This document shows, one piece after another, positions 33,899 to 42,898 of a stretch of 64,000 nt of DNA; positions within the stretch are counted from its first letter, which is position 1; each line of letters starts with the position of its first letter. The notes below the pieces were generated by a model that had not been told where the DNA came from, did no database searches, and saw only the letters and a program-made list of their open reading frames with translations. This stretch comes from Pseudonocardia sp. HH130630-07. GTDB taxonomy: Bacteria; Actinomycetota; Actinomycetes; Mycobacteriales; Pseudonocardiaceae. The position numbers were made by a program, and so were the translations under genes. Location: NCBI RefSeq assembly GCF_001698125.1, contig NZ_CP013854.1, positions 3,906,001 to 3,970,000 on the forward strand. Reading direction: 5' to 3'.

Positions 33899-34863
33899 CG
33901 AGGGCCGACGATCGCTGCCTGATCGCGGTCGACGTCGGCGGGACGACCGTCAAGGCGGCCCTGCTCGACGCCGGGAGCGGGGCCTGCCTGCACGAGCTCA
34001 CGGTGCCGACCGGCGTCGGCACCGCGGGCGGAGCGATGGGATCCCTGGTCGCCGTCACCCGCCGGCTGCGGGCCACGGCGTCGGACGGGGGCCGGACGGT
34101 GCTGGCGGCCGGCGTCGTCACACCGGGCACGGTCGACGAGCACGCGGGCGTGGTCAGCTACGCGGCGAACCTCGGCTGGCGGGACGTCCCGCTCGCCCGG
34201 ACCCTGCGCGACGCGCTGGGCGTACCGGTCGCGACCGGCCACGACTCCCGGGCGGCGGGCCGGGCCGAGTACCTGCTCGGCGGCCGGAGCGCCGACTTCG
34301 TGCTGGTCCCGATCGGCACCGGGATCGCCGTGGCGCTGGTACGCGACGGGCTGCCGCTGGCCGGGGTGTCCGGAGCGGCGGGGGAGTTCGGGCACATGCC
34401 CGTCCACCCGGACGGGGAGGACTGCCCCTGCGGGCTGCGCGGCTGTCTCGAGGTCTACTGCTCGGCGTCGGGGATCCTGCGGCGCTACCGGGCCCGCGGT
34501 GGCCTGCTGGGCGGGGTGCCGGACGTCGTCGGTGCCCTCGGCCGCGATCCCGTGGCGCGGGCGGTCTGGGGCGAGGCGGTCGACGCGCTCGCTCTCGGGC
34601 TCGCCTCGGTGTCGATGCTGCTCGACCCGGGCGAGATCGTGCTCGCCGGAGGCGTGGCGGCGGCCGGGACCGCCCTGGTCGACCCGTTGCAGCGGGCGCT
34701 CGCGGCGCGCCTGGGCTGGCACCGGCGACCGCAGGTCCGGCGCGGGGTACTCGGTCCGCACGCGGCGCGCACCGGCGCCGCGGTGCTCGCGGTGGAACGG
34801 TGCGACGTCGCGGTGGATCCCGCCCGCTGGGTGTCCGGAGTGGCCGGGCCCGGTCCGGAGTAG
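33895..34863 (+). CDS. ROK-family sugar kinase, second copy
   Basis: 322 residues from the ATG at 33895 (a GTG 12 codons upstream is possible). DVGGTTVKAALLDAG (12-26), catalytic Asp in ATGHDSRAAGRAE, GEFGHMPVHPDGEDCPCG with the zinc cluster CPCGLRGCLEVY, and LAGGVAAAGTALV. It resembles glucokinase/N-acetylhexosamine kinases. It lies 111 bases after the amino-sugar operon with its own promoter, so the locus has two ROK kinases, perhaps for two related sugars. It is 33% identical at most by eye to the first copy, so they are not a recent duplication. Confidence 0.82.
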   Translation: MTRADDRCLIAVDVGGTTVKAALLDAGSGACLHELTVPTGVGTAGGAMGSLVAVTRRLRATASDGGRTVLAAGVVTPGTVDEHAGVVSYAANLGWRDVPLARTLRDALGVPVATGHDSRAAGRAEYLLGGRSADFVLVPIGTGIAVALVRDGLPLAGVSGAAGEFGHMPVHPDGEDCPCGLRGCLEVYCSASGILRRYRARGGLLGGVPDVVGALGRDPVARAVWGEAVDALALGLASVSMLLDPGEIVLAGGVAAAGTALVDPLQRALAARLGWHRRPQVRRGVLGPHAARTGAAVLAVERCDVAVDPARWVSGVAGPGPE

Positions 34864-34971
34864 CAACTTACGCGGTGTCTAGTTAAAGTGACGACGTGTA
34901 AAGCAGGAGTGGTCCGGCCGCGCACGACGGCCGCCGTTCCGGCGCGCATCGGAGAACGGAGTGCCGTCGTC

Positions 34972-35988
34972 ATGCCCGACCGCCGCAGCATCGGCCGACT
35001 GACCGCCTGGTTCGCGGCGGCGCTCGCTCCGCTCGTACTCGCCGCCGTACCCGCCGCGGCGGCCCCGGAGCCGGAGCCCGCGGCCGGCCGGGACGTGCGC
35101 GGCAGCTACTCCAGCTCGCAGGGGACGGTCGACTACCAGGTCCATCTCCCGGCCTCCTGGCGCCCCGACCGGCCGATGCCGGTGGTGATGGCGGTGCACG
35201 GCTGCGGGATGACCGGGTACGGGCTGAACTCGATGAAGTCCCTGACCCGGTTCGACGACCTCGCCGACCGGGAGGGGTTCGTCGTCGTCTACCCGACGCA
35301 GTCGCTGCTGCGGAACCTGAAGCTGTGCTGGAACTCCCTGTCGCCCGAGCACCAGGACCGGGGGCGTGGCGAGCCCGAGCTGCTCGCCGGGACGATCCGC
35401 CAGGTCGTCGACGAGTTCGGCGCGGACCCGGCGCGGGTGCACGTGGCCGGTGCCTCCTCCGGTGCCGGAGCGGCGGTGATCCTCGGCGCCACCTATCCGG
35501 ACCTCGTCGCGACCGTCACCTCGGTCGCCGGCGGGGAGTACGGGTTCCACACGGCCCAGGACCGCCTCGACACGGTGAGCCCGGCCGACACGGCCCGGCT
35601 CGCGCTGGCCGCGATGGGGCCGCGGGCCCGGCAGGTCCCGTTGCTCGTCGTCCAGGGCGACCAGGACGAGGTGGTGCCCCCGGTGATGGCGCAGCGGCTG
35701 GTGCAGCAGTGGCTGGTGCTCGGCGAGCTCATCACGACCGGCGGGACCGAGGTCGATCCGGCGGCCGACGACGTCGAGCGGGTCGAGCCGGCCGCCGGCC
35801 ATCCCTACACGCGCTCGAGCTTCCGCCGCGGGGCGACGGCGATCGACTCCTACCTCATCGAGGGGCAGGGGCACGCGTGGTCCGGGCCGGAGGCCGGTGG
35901 TCTGTTCGCCGACCGGGAGGGGCCGGACCTGTCGGAGATCGTCTGGCGGTTCGCGTCCACGCGGCCGCTGGGTGCCGTCGGACCGTGA
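34972..35988 (+). CDS. Secreted PHB-depolymerase-family esterase (LpqC-like)
   Basis: 338 residues. A signal peptide with hydrophobic core LTAWFAAALAPLVLAAVPAA and an AAA cleavage site near residue 31 directs export. The alpha/beta hydrolase domain shows VVMAVHGCGMTGYGLNSM (oxyanion region), VYPTQSLLRNLKLCWNS, nucleophile Ser in VAGASSGAGAAVILG, Asp in VVQGDQDEVVP and His in EGQGHAWSG. These are the marks of esterase/polyhydroxybutyrate depolymerase-like enzymes such as mycobacterial LpqC and feruloyl esterases. It may release esters from plant material or degrade storage polymer. Start at 34972 is preferred because it begins the signal peptide; ACGGAG is about 11 bases upstream. Confidence 0.86.
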   Translation: MPDRRSIGRLTAWFAAALAPLVLAAVPAAAAPEPEPAAGRDVRGSYSSSQGTVDYQVHLPASWRPDRPMPVVMAVHGCGMTGYGLNSMKSLTRFDDLADREGFVVVYPTQSLLRNLKLCWNSLSPEHQDRGRGEPELLAGTIRQVVDEFGADPARVHVAGASSGAGAAVILGATYPDLVATVTSVAGGEYGFHTAQDRLDTVSPADTARLALAAMGPRARQVPLLVVQGDQDEVVPPVMAQRLVQQWLVLGELITTGGTEVDPAADDVERVEPAAGHPYTRSSFRRGATAIDSYLIEGQGHAWSGPEAGGLFADREGPDLSEIVWRFASTRPLGAVGP

Positions 35989-36021
35989 CCGGCCGTGACC
36001 GCTGTCCGTAGGGTCACCGGC

Positions 36022-36702
36022 ATGAGCGATCCGGCGCCGACCCCCGCGAACCCGGTGCCGGGTGCCGACGGGTCCCGGCCCCGCCGGACCCGGCTCTCCC
36101 GCGAGGCCCGTGCCGCCCAGCTGCTCGACGTCGCCGAGACGCTGTTCGCCGAGCGCGGGTTCGAGGGCACCTCGATGGAGGACATCGCGCGGGCCGCCGG
36201 GGTGACCCGGCCCGCGGTCTACGCCCACCACGCCACGAAGGACGAGATCTTCCTGGCCTGCGTGCGCCGGGCCCGCGCCGAGCTGGAGGACGCGGTCCGC
36301 GAGCCGGAGATCCTGGTGGCCGCGGGGGCCGGGGCACGCGCGGTCATCACGCGGGCCGGCGAGATCTTCTTCTCGATGCTGGAACGCGATCCGCGCCGCT
36401 GGATGGTGCTGTTCAACCCCAGCGTCGCCCTGTCCGGCACGCTCGCCGCGGAGCTCGCGCAGGTGCGCAGCCGCACCATCGGCCGGATCGCCGAGATGAC
36501 GGCCCGGCTCACCGGGTTCGACGAGCAGCGCAATCTCGCCTTCGCCCACGCCGTGAGCGGGGTGGGGGAGCAGCTCGGCCGGTGGTGGCTGCAGAACCCG
36601 GAGGTTCCGCGGGCGACGGTGGTCGGCTACTACTGCGACTTCATCACCGCGGGCCTGGCGCTGCCGGGGCCCGGCGATGCGGCCCGACCCGGACGGTCCT
36701 GA
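36022..36702 (+). CDS. TetR-family regulator, leaderless
   Basis: 226 residues. Helix-turn-helix at about 35-80 (LLDVAETLFAERGFEGTSME, DIARAAGVTRPAVYAHHATKDEIF) and an all-helical ligand domain with GEIFFSMLERDPRRWMVLFNP. No ribosome binding site; TAGGGT (36009-36014) ends seven bases before the ATG. It follows the esterase gene by 33 bases and converges on the GntR gene; its target cannot be read, though the esterase is the nearest candidate. Confidence 0.87.
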   Translation: MSDPAPTPANPVPGADGSRPRRTRLSREARAAQLLDVAETLFAERGFEGTSMEDIARAAGVTRPAVYAHHATKDEIFLACVRRARAELEDAVREPEILVAAGAGARAVITRAGEIFFSMLERDPRRWMVLFNPSVALSGTLAAELAQVRSRTIGRIAEMTARLTGFDEQRNLAFAHAVSGVGEQLGRWWLQNPEVPRATVVGYYCDFITAGLALPGPGDAARPGRS

Positions 36703-36714
36703 CCCGGCCCGGCC

Positions 36715-37422
36715 TCATCCTCCGGGCGCGGGCGTCCCGGCGCGCACCGCCGGACGGAGTGCCAGCGCGGCCAGCATCCCGCGGGCGGCCGCCTCGCAGC
36801 GGCTGCGCATCGCGGCCCGGCTCCGCTCGGCGTCACCGGTCTCGATCGCCTCGACGATCGCCCGGCACGTGTGCAGGCGGTCGAGGCCGGTCAGGGCCAG
36901 CGGGACGGTCATCCGCAGCACCCGCTCGATCTCGTCGAGGACCCGGACGGCGGTGCCGGCCAGCCGCCGGTTGCGGGCACCGCCGGCGATGATCGCCTCG
37001 AACTCGACGGCCCGGCGCAGCTGCTCGGCGGACCGCGGGCCGTCCAGGCTCCCGGACCACTCGTCGGACCCCAGGTCGCGCAACCGGGCGAGCACGTCGG
37101 CCGGCAGGCCGTACGCCGCGGTCCGCCCGGCCGCCTCGCCCTGCAGCAGCGTGTGCATGTCGCACAGGTCGACGACACCGGAGAAGGTCACCTCGGACAC
37201 GAGGTAGCCGCGCCGCCGGACCGGGGTGACGAGCCCGTCGCGGTGCAGCCGGGCCAGCGCCTCCCGGATCGGCGTCTTGCTGGACCCGCCGGACGCCGAC
37301 ACGACCTGTTTCTCGCTGATCATGTGACCGGGCGGGAGGCGGAGTTCGATGATGTCCCGCTTGACCCGGAGATAGGCCTTCTCCATCAGGGTCGGCGGCA
37401 CCGGCCCGGGAACCTCGTCCAC
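36715..37422 (-). CDS. GntR-family regulator with FCD-type effector domain
   Basis: 235 residues from a GTG at 37420-37422 with AAAGGA ten bases upstream; two earlier in-frame starts exist. Winged helix (about 15-75; YLRVKRDIIELRLPPGHMIS, TPIREALARLHRDGLVTPV and RRRGYLVSEVT) and an FCD helical domain (about 85-220) with DLCDMHTLLQGEAAGRTA. Such proteins usually bind a sugar acid or carboxylate and repress nearby catabolic genes. Its upstream region was the landing site of an IS110 element, so part of its promoter may have been altered. Confidence 0.86.
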   Translation of the reverse strand: MDEVPGPVPPTLMEKAYLRVKRDIIELRLPPGHMISEKQVVSASGGSSKTPIREALARLHRDGLVTPVRRRGYLVSEVTFSGVVDLCDMHTLLQGEAAGRTAAYGLPADVLARLRDLGSDEWSGSLDGPRSAEQLRRAVEFEAIIAGGARNRRLAGTAVRVLDEIERVLRMTVPLALTGLDRLHTCRAIVEAIETGDAERSRAAMRSRCEAAARGMLAALALRPAVRAGTPAPGG

Positions 37423-37594
37423 GCGGTGCGTGTCCTTTCGCACTCGGCCGTACGAACGCATTCTGGGTGTTTAGATCAAGGAGTCGGTCAGGGCGTTGCT
37501 TCCCCGGCCGATGCTCGAGGCGGCCAGCCCTGACTCTGAACGCTATTGACGCCGTGAGGCTGTCTTCGATTCGAAGTGTCGGGCTGGCCGCGTG

Positions 37595-37672
37595 AGCGCA
37601 GGCCCGCGGTGCCTGGCTTGAAGAGAGCCTGCCTGACTCAACCCAGATCTGCCGACACCGCGGGCCTGCGCT
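37595..37672 (+). ncRNA. Candidate bridge-RNA segment of the IS110 element
   Basis: AGCGCAGGCCCGCGGTG (37595-37611) pairs perfectly with 37656-37672 over a 44-base loop, 31 bases before the transposase start codon. In IS110-group elements the non-coding left end encodes a structured guide (bridge) RNA with internal loops specifying target and donor. The position and the strong stem fit; no loop-to-target match was tested. Confidence 0.4.
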
Positions 37673-37702
37673 GTCCACGATAGGCCACGCAGACGGGAAC
37701 AA

Positions 37703-38818
37703 GTGTTGACGCACGAACACGGTGTCGCGGGGATCGATCCTCACAAGAATACGGCTACCATCGCAGTCCTCGATCATCGAGGCGGCGTGGTCGACAACAA
37801 GTCCTTCTCCATCACCAAGGGCGGTATCGATGAGCTGCTGACGTTCCTGCTCGGTGTCGAGCTGACGATCGACCGGATCGGCATCGAAGGATCGGGATTT
37901 CTCGGCCAGCCGCTGGTCCTCGCGCTCGCGGCCGCGGGTTACGACGTGCGCGAAGTCCAAGCCAACCGCACCGCGGAGCGGCGTAAGCGTCGTCGTCGGG
38001 CCAAGACCGACGCCGAGGACGCGGAGGCCATCGCCCGAGAGGCCCTCAGCGACCCCGAGCTGCCTCCGGCCGGGAAGCACACCGCGCCCAGCCCGACATG
38101 GCAGACGCTCACGGTGATCCGCGACTGGCGTGAATCTCTTGTCCTGCAGCGTGTTCGGCTGCTCACCGAGTCCGAAGCAGTACTCGTCACGCTCCCCGTC
38201 GCCATCCGCGCCACGTTGCCCTCGACCAGCCGCGTTCTCCCGCAGCTCCAGTCCCTGGTCGACGGCGTCGCGAACCCCGATCTGCTCAGCCCAGCCGAGC
38301 GGCTCAAGCTCGACCGGCTCGCGGCCAGCCTGAACGACATCATCACCCTGACGGCGCGGATCAAGGAACTCGACCGACAGATTCCCGCCCTCCTCAGCGA
38401 CCTTGGCTGCACCCTCACAGAGGTCCGCGGTGTCGGCGTGGTCACAGCCATGGATCTTCTGGTCGAGATCGGCGATCCGTGCCGGTTCACGACCGAGGCC
38501 CAGTTTGCACGCTGGTGCGGAATCGCGCCCGTCGCCCTCTCGTCGGGTGAAGGTCACGGGCCGGCCCGTCGGCACCGACTCGACCTCGGCGGCAATCGAG
38601 CTGTCAACTCTGTTCTGCACATCGTGCACGTCACGCAAGTCCGATGCCACCCGCCGGCGAAAGAGTACATGGCGAAACGGGTCACCGACAACAAGACAAA
38701 ACGTGAGGCTCGGCGAAGCCACAAGCGGCAGCTCGCGAACATCATCATCAGACACATGTGGACCGACGCAAGACGCTCCACGGCGACCACACCGACCAGC
38801 TCCGCAGCTGCTGCTTGA
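37703..38818 (+). CDS. IS110-family transposase
   Basis: 371 residues, an intact full-length enzyme. N-terminal DEDD RuvC-like domain: Asp in GIDPHKNTATIAVLD, Glu in RIGIEGSGFLGQPL, and the Asp pair in KTDAEDAEAIAREAL. The C-terminal transposase_20 domain has VRGVGVVTAMDLLVEIGDP, FARWCGIAPVALSSGEG with the catalytic Ser, and GGNRAVNSVLHIVHV. The start is a GTG followed directly by TTG. The enzyme recombines DNA under direction of the element's RNA. No frameshift, so the element may still be active. Confidence 0.93.
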   Translation: MLTHEHGVAGIDPHKNTATIAVLDHRGGVVDNKSFSITKGGIDELLTFLLGVELTIDRIGIEGSGFLGQPLVLALAAAGYDVREVQANRTAERRKRRRRAKTDAEDAEAIAREALSDPELPPAGKHTAPSPTWQTLTVIRDWRESLVLQRVRLLTESEAVLVTLPVAIRATLPSTSRVLPQLQSLVDGVANPDLLSPAERLKLDRLAASLNDIITLTARIKELDRQIPALLSDLGCTLTEVRGVGVVTAMDLLVEIGDPCRFTTEAQFARWCGIAPVALSSGEGHGPARRHRLDLGGNRAVNSVLHIVHVTQVRCHPPAKEYMAKRVTDNKTKREARRSHKRQLANIIIRHMWTDARRSTATTPTSSAAAA

Positions 38819-39031
38819 CAAGAGAGCTTCGGATCGTCGAGTGTAGCGCTGTTCCTTTTCCGGTACCGGACATTCTCCGGACCGGTGTCGTCGCTGCTCA
38901 GAGCGGTCGGACGGGTTCGGCCGGATAGTGCCCGGATTCCCGGGGGACGGGTGTGTGGTTCCGGTCGAATTCACGTTGCCGCCCGCTGTGCCGGTACCCG
39001 GCCGTCACCCCACCCGGTATTCCGCGGACAC

Positions 39032-40441
39032 TCAGCGCTGTGACCGGACGGCCTCGGCGATCACCTGCGTGGCGTCGGCGAATCGGCCGGGGTCCGCGGC
39101 GGCGAAGCACAGTCGCAGGAACCGGCCCGGTGCCTCGGCGGGGAACCAGCCGTCCCCGGGGGCGAGCAGGACCCCCCGGACCTCGCAGTCGGCGGCCAGC
39201 CGGTCGAGGTCGATGTCGTCGGGGAGCTGGACCCACAGGTGCAGGCCGCCGTCGGGGACCGAGTCCACCCTCGCCCCGTCGACGTGTTCGCGCACCTGGC
39301 CGAGCAGGTGGTCCCGGCGGGTGCGCAGCCGGCGGCGCAGCGCCCGCAGCCGGCCGGCCTGGCCGGGCTGGGTGACCACGTCCAGCGCCACCTCCTGCAG
39401 GACGTCGCTCACGTACATCGATCCGGCAGCCTGGTCCGCGGCGATCCGGTCGCGTGCCGGGCCGCGGGCGATCAGTGCCGCCACCCGCACGGCGGGGGAG
39501 ACGCTCTTCGTCAGCGACCGCAGGTATACGACGTGGCCGTCGCCGTCGTCGGCCACCAGCGGCCGGGACCCGGCGGTGATGCCGAAGTCGTGGGCCCAGT
39601 CGTCCTCCACCACGAAGGCGCCGTGGGTCCGCGCGATCTCCAGCACCGCCGTGCGCCGTTCCGCGCTCCAGCTGTACCCGGTCGGGTTGGCGAACGTCGG
39701 CTGGGCGTAGAACACCCGCGCCCCGGTCGTCGCGAACAGCCGGGACAGCTCGTCGGGATCCGGTCCGGCCGGGGTCGCGGCGACCGGGACCGTCCGCACC
39801 CCGGCCTGGGCCGCCGCGACGATCGCGCCCCAGTACGTCGGGGACTCCAGGACGAGGTAGCCCCCTGGCCCGATCAGCGAGCGGAAGATCGAGCTCAGCG
39901 CGCTCTGGCTGCCGGGAACGATCAGTACGTCCCGCGACGACGGCGGGACCACCCGGGTCGGGGTCGACTCCTCGATCTGCCGGGCGAACCAGGCCCGCAG
40001 CGCCGGCAGCCCCTCGGGCTGCGGGGGCCGCAGAACGGCGGAGGTGCGCCCGGCCCGGGCGAAGGCCGTGCGGAGCAGGCGTTCCGGGAGCAGATCGGGT
40101 GCCGGGTACCCGGAGCCGAGGGCGACGGTGTCCGGGCCACCGCCCCGCAACGGTGACGGCGGCGCGGGGAGCTGCCGGTAGGGCGCCCGCAGCGCGGCGG
40201 TCTGCCAGCTGTGGTCCGTCACGTGGGTGACCGGCGCGGTGCGGACGAACGTGCCCACACCGGGGCGGGACTCGACGAGCCCGAGCCCGACCAGCTCCCG
40301 GACGGCTCGCTGCACGGTCACCGGGCTCGCGCCGAACCGGGTCACGAGCGCCCGGCTCGACGGTAGGCGGGCACCCGGGGGCGCGCCGTCGATCCACCGG
40401 CGGAGGTCTGCGGCGATGCGACCTGCGCTATCGTCGAACAT
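39032..40441 (-). CDS. MocR-type regulator (GntR winged helix fused to aminotransferase domain)
   Basis: 469 residues. An N-terminal winged helix (about 5-72; LPSSRALVTRFGASPVTVQR and AVRELVGLGLVESRPGVGTF) is joined by a linker to a fold-type I aminotransferase-like domain (about 110-465) with VPGSQSALSSIFRSL, YAQPTFANPTGYSWSAERR, VVEDDWAHDFG and the PLP lysine in YLRSLTKSVSPAVRVA. These proteins sense PLP or an amino compound and control divergent transport or metabolism genes. The start ATG shares bases with the ATG of the divergent EamA gene; a TACTGT box lies eight bases upstream, so the mRNA is probably leaderless. The EamA exporter is the obvious target. Confidence 0.88.
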   Translation of the reverse strand: MFDDSAGRIAADLRRWIDGAPPGARLPSSRALVTRFGASPVTVQRAVRELVGLGLVESRPGVGTFVRTAPVTHVTDHSWQTAALRAPYRQLPAPPSPLRGGGPDTVALGSGYPAPDLLPERLLRTAFARAGRTSAVLRPPQPEGLPALRAWFARQIEESTPTRVVPPSSRDVLIVPGSQSALSSIFRSLIGPGGYLVLESPTYWGAIVAAAQAGVRTVPVAATPAGPDPDELSRLFATTGARVFYAQPTFANPTGYSWSAERRTAVLEIARTHGAFVVEDDWAHDFGITAGSRPLVADDGDGHVVYLRSLTKSVSPAVRVAALIARGPARDRIAADQAAGSMYVSDVLQEVALDVVTQPGQAGRLRALRRRLRTRRDHLLGQVREHVDGARVDSVPDGGLHLWVQLPDDIDLDRLAADCEVRGVLLAPGDGWFPAEAPGRFLRLCFAAADPGRFADATQVIAEAVRSQR

Positions 40442-40463
40442 GAGGCTGGACAGTAGCGCTACT
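40429..40463. promoter_or_regulatory. Overlapping divergent leaderless promoters and 12-bp palindrome (MocR/EamA)
   Basis: TATCGT (40429-40434) lies five bases before the plus-strand ATG at 40440; ACAGTA (40450-40455; TACTGT on the minus strand) lies eight bases before the minus-strand ATG at 40441. The two starts overlap in the tetramer CATG. AGTAGCGCTACT (40452-40463) is a perfect palindrome covering the minus-strand box and is a good candidate operator. Confidence 0.6.
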
Positions 40464-41408
40464 CCTCCGTTGTCGTCCCCGCTACCGCCCGTCGCGGCGG
40501 CCGGTCTCGGCTGGGGTTTCCTCGGTGTCGCGGCGTTCTCGCTGACGCTCCCCGTCACCCGCATCGCCGTCGAGGGGCTGTCGCCGCTGTTCGTCGGGGC
40601 CGGCCGGTCCGCGATCGCCGCCGTGCTCGCCGCGGTGGCCCTGCTCGCGACCCGGCAGCGGTGCCCTGCCGCCCGGCAGTGGCTACGGCTGGCGGTGGTC
40701 GCCGGCGGGATCGCGGTCGGGTTCCCGCTACTGACCTCCTACGCGATGACGACCGCGCCGGCGGCGCACGGGGCCGTCGTGATCGCGTTGCTCCCCGCGG
40801 CGACGGCGGTCGTGGCGGTCCTGCGCACCGGGGAGCGACCGGCCGCCGGGTTCTGGGTCGCCGCCGTCGCCGGCTGTGCGTGCGCCGTGGTCTTCGCCGG
40901 CGTCCAGGGCGGCGGGTTCGGACGCGTGCACACCGCGGACGTACTGCTGCTCGCCGCCGTGGCCGCGGCGGCGTTCGGGTACGCGGAGGGTGGCCTGCTC
41001 GCCCGCGAGCTCGGGGCGTGGCAGACGGTGTCCTGGGCGCTGGTCCTCGCAGCCCCGTTGATGACCGTGCTGACGGTCGTCGCGGGCCTGGACCAGCCGC
41101 CGCGGGCAGGCGTCGCCGGCTGGGCGGCGTTCGCCTACCTGGCCGTGGTCAGCATGTACCTCGGGTTCTTCGCCTGGTACCGGGGCCTGGCGATCGGGCC
41201 GATCGCCCGGGTCAGCCAGGTGCAGCTGGTGCAGCCGGTGCTGGGCATCGGGTGGGCCGCGGTGCTGCTCGGTGAGGATCTGACCTGGCCGACCGTCGTC
41301 GGCGGGGTCGCGGTCCGGACCCGCCGGGGCACGGCGAGCCGGCCCGCCGGGGATCCGGACGAGTCCGGCCGGACACCGGAGGCCCGTCGCCGATCCCGCC
41401 GGGGTTAG
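40440..41408 (+). CDS. EamA/DMT-family transporter
   Basis: 322 residues. Ten membrane helices in two EamA halves: LGWGFLGVAAFSLTLPVTRI opens the first, MYLGFFAWYRGLAIGPIARV and VQPVLGIGWAAVLLGEDLT lie in the second. A tail of about 30 residues is basic and hydrophilic. The family exports amino acids, nucleosides or drugs. No ribosome binding site; a leaderless start is inferred. The divergent MocR-type regulator suggests control by an amino compound or pyridoxal. Its end overlaps the SulP gene end by four bases. Confidence 0.85.
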   Translation: MRLDSSATPPLSSPLPPVAAAGLGWGFLGVAAFSLTLPVTRIAVEGLSPLFVGAGRSAIAAVLAAVALLATRQRCPAARQWLRLAVVAGGIAVGFPLLTSYAMTTAPAAHGAVVIALLPAATAVVAVLRTGERPAAGFWVAAVAGCACAVVFAGVQGGGFGRVHTADVLLLAAVAAAAFGYAEGGLLARELGAWQTVSWALVLAAPLMTVLTVVAGLDQPPRAGVAGWAAFAYLAVVSMYLGFFAWYRGLAIGPIARVSQVQLVQPVLGIGWAAVLLGEDLTWPTVVGGVAVRTRRGTASRPAGDPDESGRTPEARRRSRRG

Positions 41409-42898
41409 TGCGACCCGCCGAGGTGGCCGGCCAGGGCGGCATGCCGCTGCCGGCTGTTCTCGTTCATCCCGACGATCTCCACGGTGGTCCCGTGCGCGGC
41501 GTACCGGGTGACGATCGCGTCCAGTGCGGCGACCGTGGAGGCGTCCCAGACGTGCGCCGCGGTCAGGTCGACGACGACGCGGTGCGGGTCCCCGGCGTAG
41601 TCGAACCGGAAGACCAGGTCGTTGGACGAGGCGAAGAACAGCTGGCCGGTGACGCGGTAGGTGCGGGTCCCGCCGTCCGGGCTCAGCTCCCCGCTGACCT
41701 CGACCAGGTGTGCGACGCGCCGGGCGAACAGCACCATCGCGACCAGGACGCCGACTCCGACGCCGTAGGCGAGGTTGTGGGTGGCGACGGTGACCGCCAC
41801 CGTCGCCAGCATGACCAGGTTCTCGCTCTTCGGCAGGCGGCGCAGCGTCGCCGGCCGGACGGAGTGCCAGTCGAACGTCCCGACCGCCACCATGATCATG
41901 ACGCCGACCAGCGCGGCCATCGGGATCTGGGCGACGACCGGCCCGGCCGCGACGACGAGCACGAGCAGGAACGCCCCGGCGAGGAAGGTGGACAGCCGGG
42001 TGCGCGCCCCGACCCGGACGTTGATCATCGTCTGGCCGATCATGGCGCAGCCGCCCATGCCGCCGAACAGACCGGTGACGATGTTGGCGACGCCCTGGCC
42101 CCAGGACTCGCGGGTCTTGTCCGAGTGCGTCTCGGTGATGTCGTCGACGAGCTTCGCGGTCATCAGCGACTCGATCAGCCCGACCAGCGCGATCGCGATG
42201 GCCGGCGGGCCGATGATCTGCAGGGTCTCCCAGGTCGCGGGCACCGCGGGCAGTCCGAGTACCGGCAGGCTGTCGGGCAGCGCGCCCTGGTCGCCGACGG
42301 TCGGCACCGCCACGCCCGCGACGACGGTGAACCCGGTGAGCAGCACGATCGCGACCAGCGGTGCCGGGACGACCGTCGTCAGCCGGGGCAGGCCGACCAG
42401 CACGACGAGCCCGGCGACACACAGCGGGTACACCGGCCACGGCACGTCGAACAGGTACGGCAGCTGCGCGGTGAAGATGAGGACGGCCAGCGCGTTGACG
42501 AAGCCGACCATCACCATCCGCGGCAGGAACCGCATCAGCCGGGCGACCCCGGCCAGGCCGAGCGCCACCTGCAGCGCCCCGCCGAGCAGGACGGCGGCGA
42601 CCAGGTATTCCAGGCCGTGCTCGCGGGTCAGCGGGGCCACGACCAGCGCGATCGCCCCGGTCGCCGCGGAGATCATCGCCCGCCGGCCGCCGACGATCGA
42701 GATCGTCACCGCCATGGTGAACGAGGCGAACAGCCCGACCCGCGGATCGACGCCGGCGATGATGGAGAACGAGATCGCCTCCGGGATCAGCGCGAGCGCC
42801 ACGACCAGGCCGGAGAGGACCTCGGTCCGCAGCACCCGCGGTGACGGCCAGGACGGGCGGCCGGCCGGGAGGCCGGGCAGGGCGAAGGCAGGCATCAC
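41405..42898 (-). CDS. SulP-family anion transporter with STAS domain
   Basis: 497 residues. Sulfate/bicarbonate transporter fold: LSGLVVALALIPEAISFSII (signature in the first helices), GPPAIAIALVGLIESLMTAK, FGGMGGCAMIGQTMINVR (QNG-like region) and about 11-12 helices to residue 385; a C-terminal STAS domain (about 400-485) has VVVDLTAAHVWDASTVAALD. It probably takes up sulfate or bicarbonate with Na+ or H+. The NVRVGARTRLSTFLAG and VGLIESLMTAK patterns resemble the bicarbonate-type (BicA-like) branch. Start could be the GTG at 42898 or the ATG next to it; no good ribosome binding site. A structured leader precedes it. Confidence 0.87.
   Translation of the reverse strand: MMPAFALPGLPAGRPSWPSPRVLRTEVLSGLVVALALIPEAISFSIIAGVDPRVGLFASFTMAVTISIVGGRRAMISAATGAIALVVAPLTREHGLEYLVAAVLLGGALQVALGLAGVARLMRFLPRMVMVGFVNALAVLIFTAQLPYLFDVPWPVYPLCVAGLVVLVGLPRLTTVVPAPLVAIVLLTGFTVVAGVAVPTVGDQGALPDSLPVLGLPAVPATWETLQIIGPPAIAIALVGLIESLMTAKLVDDITETHSDKTRESWGQGVANIVTGLFGGMGGCAMIGQTMINVRVGARTRLSTFLAGAFLLVLVVAAGPVVAQIPMAALVGVMIMVAVGTFDWHSVRPATLRRLPKSENLVMLATVAVTVATHNLAYGVGVGVLVAMVLFARRVAHLVEVSGELSPDGGTRTYRVTGQLFFASSNDLVFRFDYAGDPHRVVVDLTAAHVWDASTVAALDAIVTRYAAHGTTVEIVGMNENSRQRHAALAGHLGGSH

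Larger units (their letters stand above)
37480..38850 (+). mobile_element. IS110-family insertion sequence (ends approximate)
   Basis: A DEDD transposase/recombinase gene with about 200 bases of non-coding DNA on its 5' side and a short 3' side. Base composition is visibly less G+C-rich than the flanks. IS110 elements usually lack terminal inverted repeats and make little or no target duplication, so the exact ends cannot be set by eye; the limits given are estimates. It sits between the GntR gene start and the MocR gene end. Confidence 0.75.
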
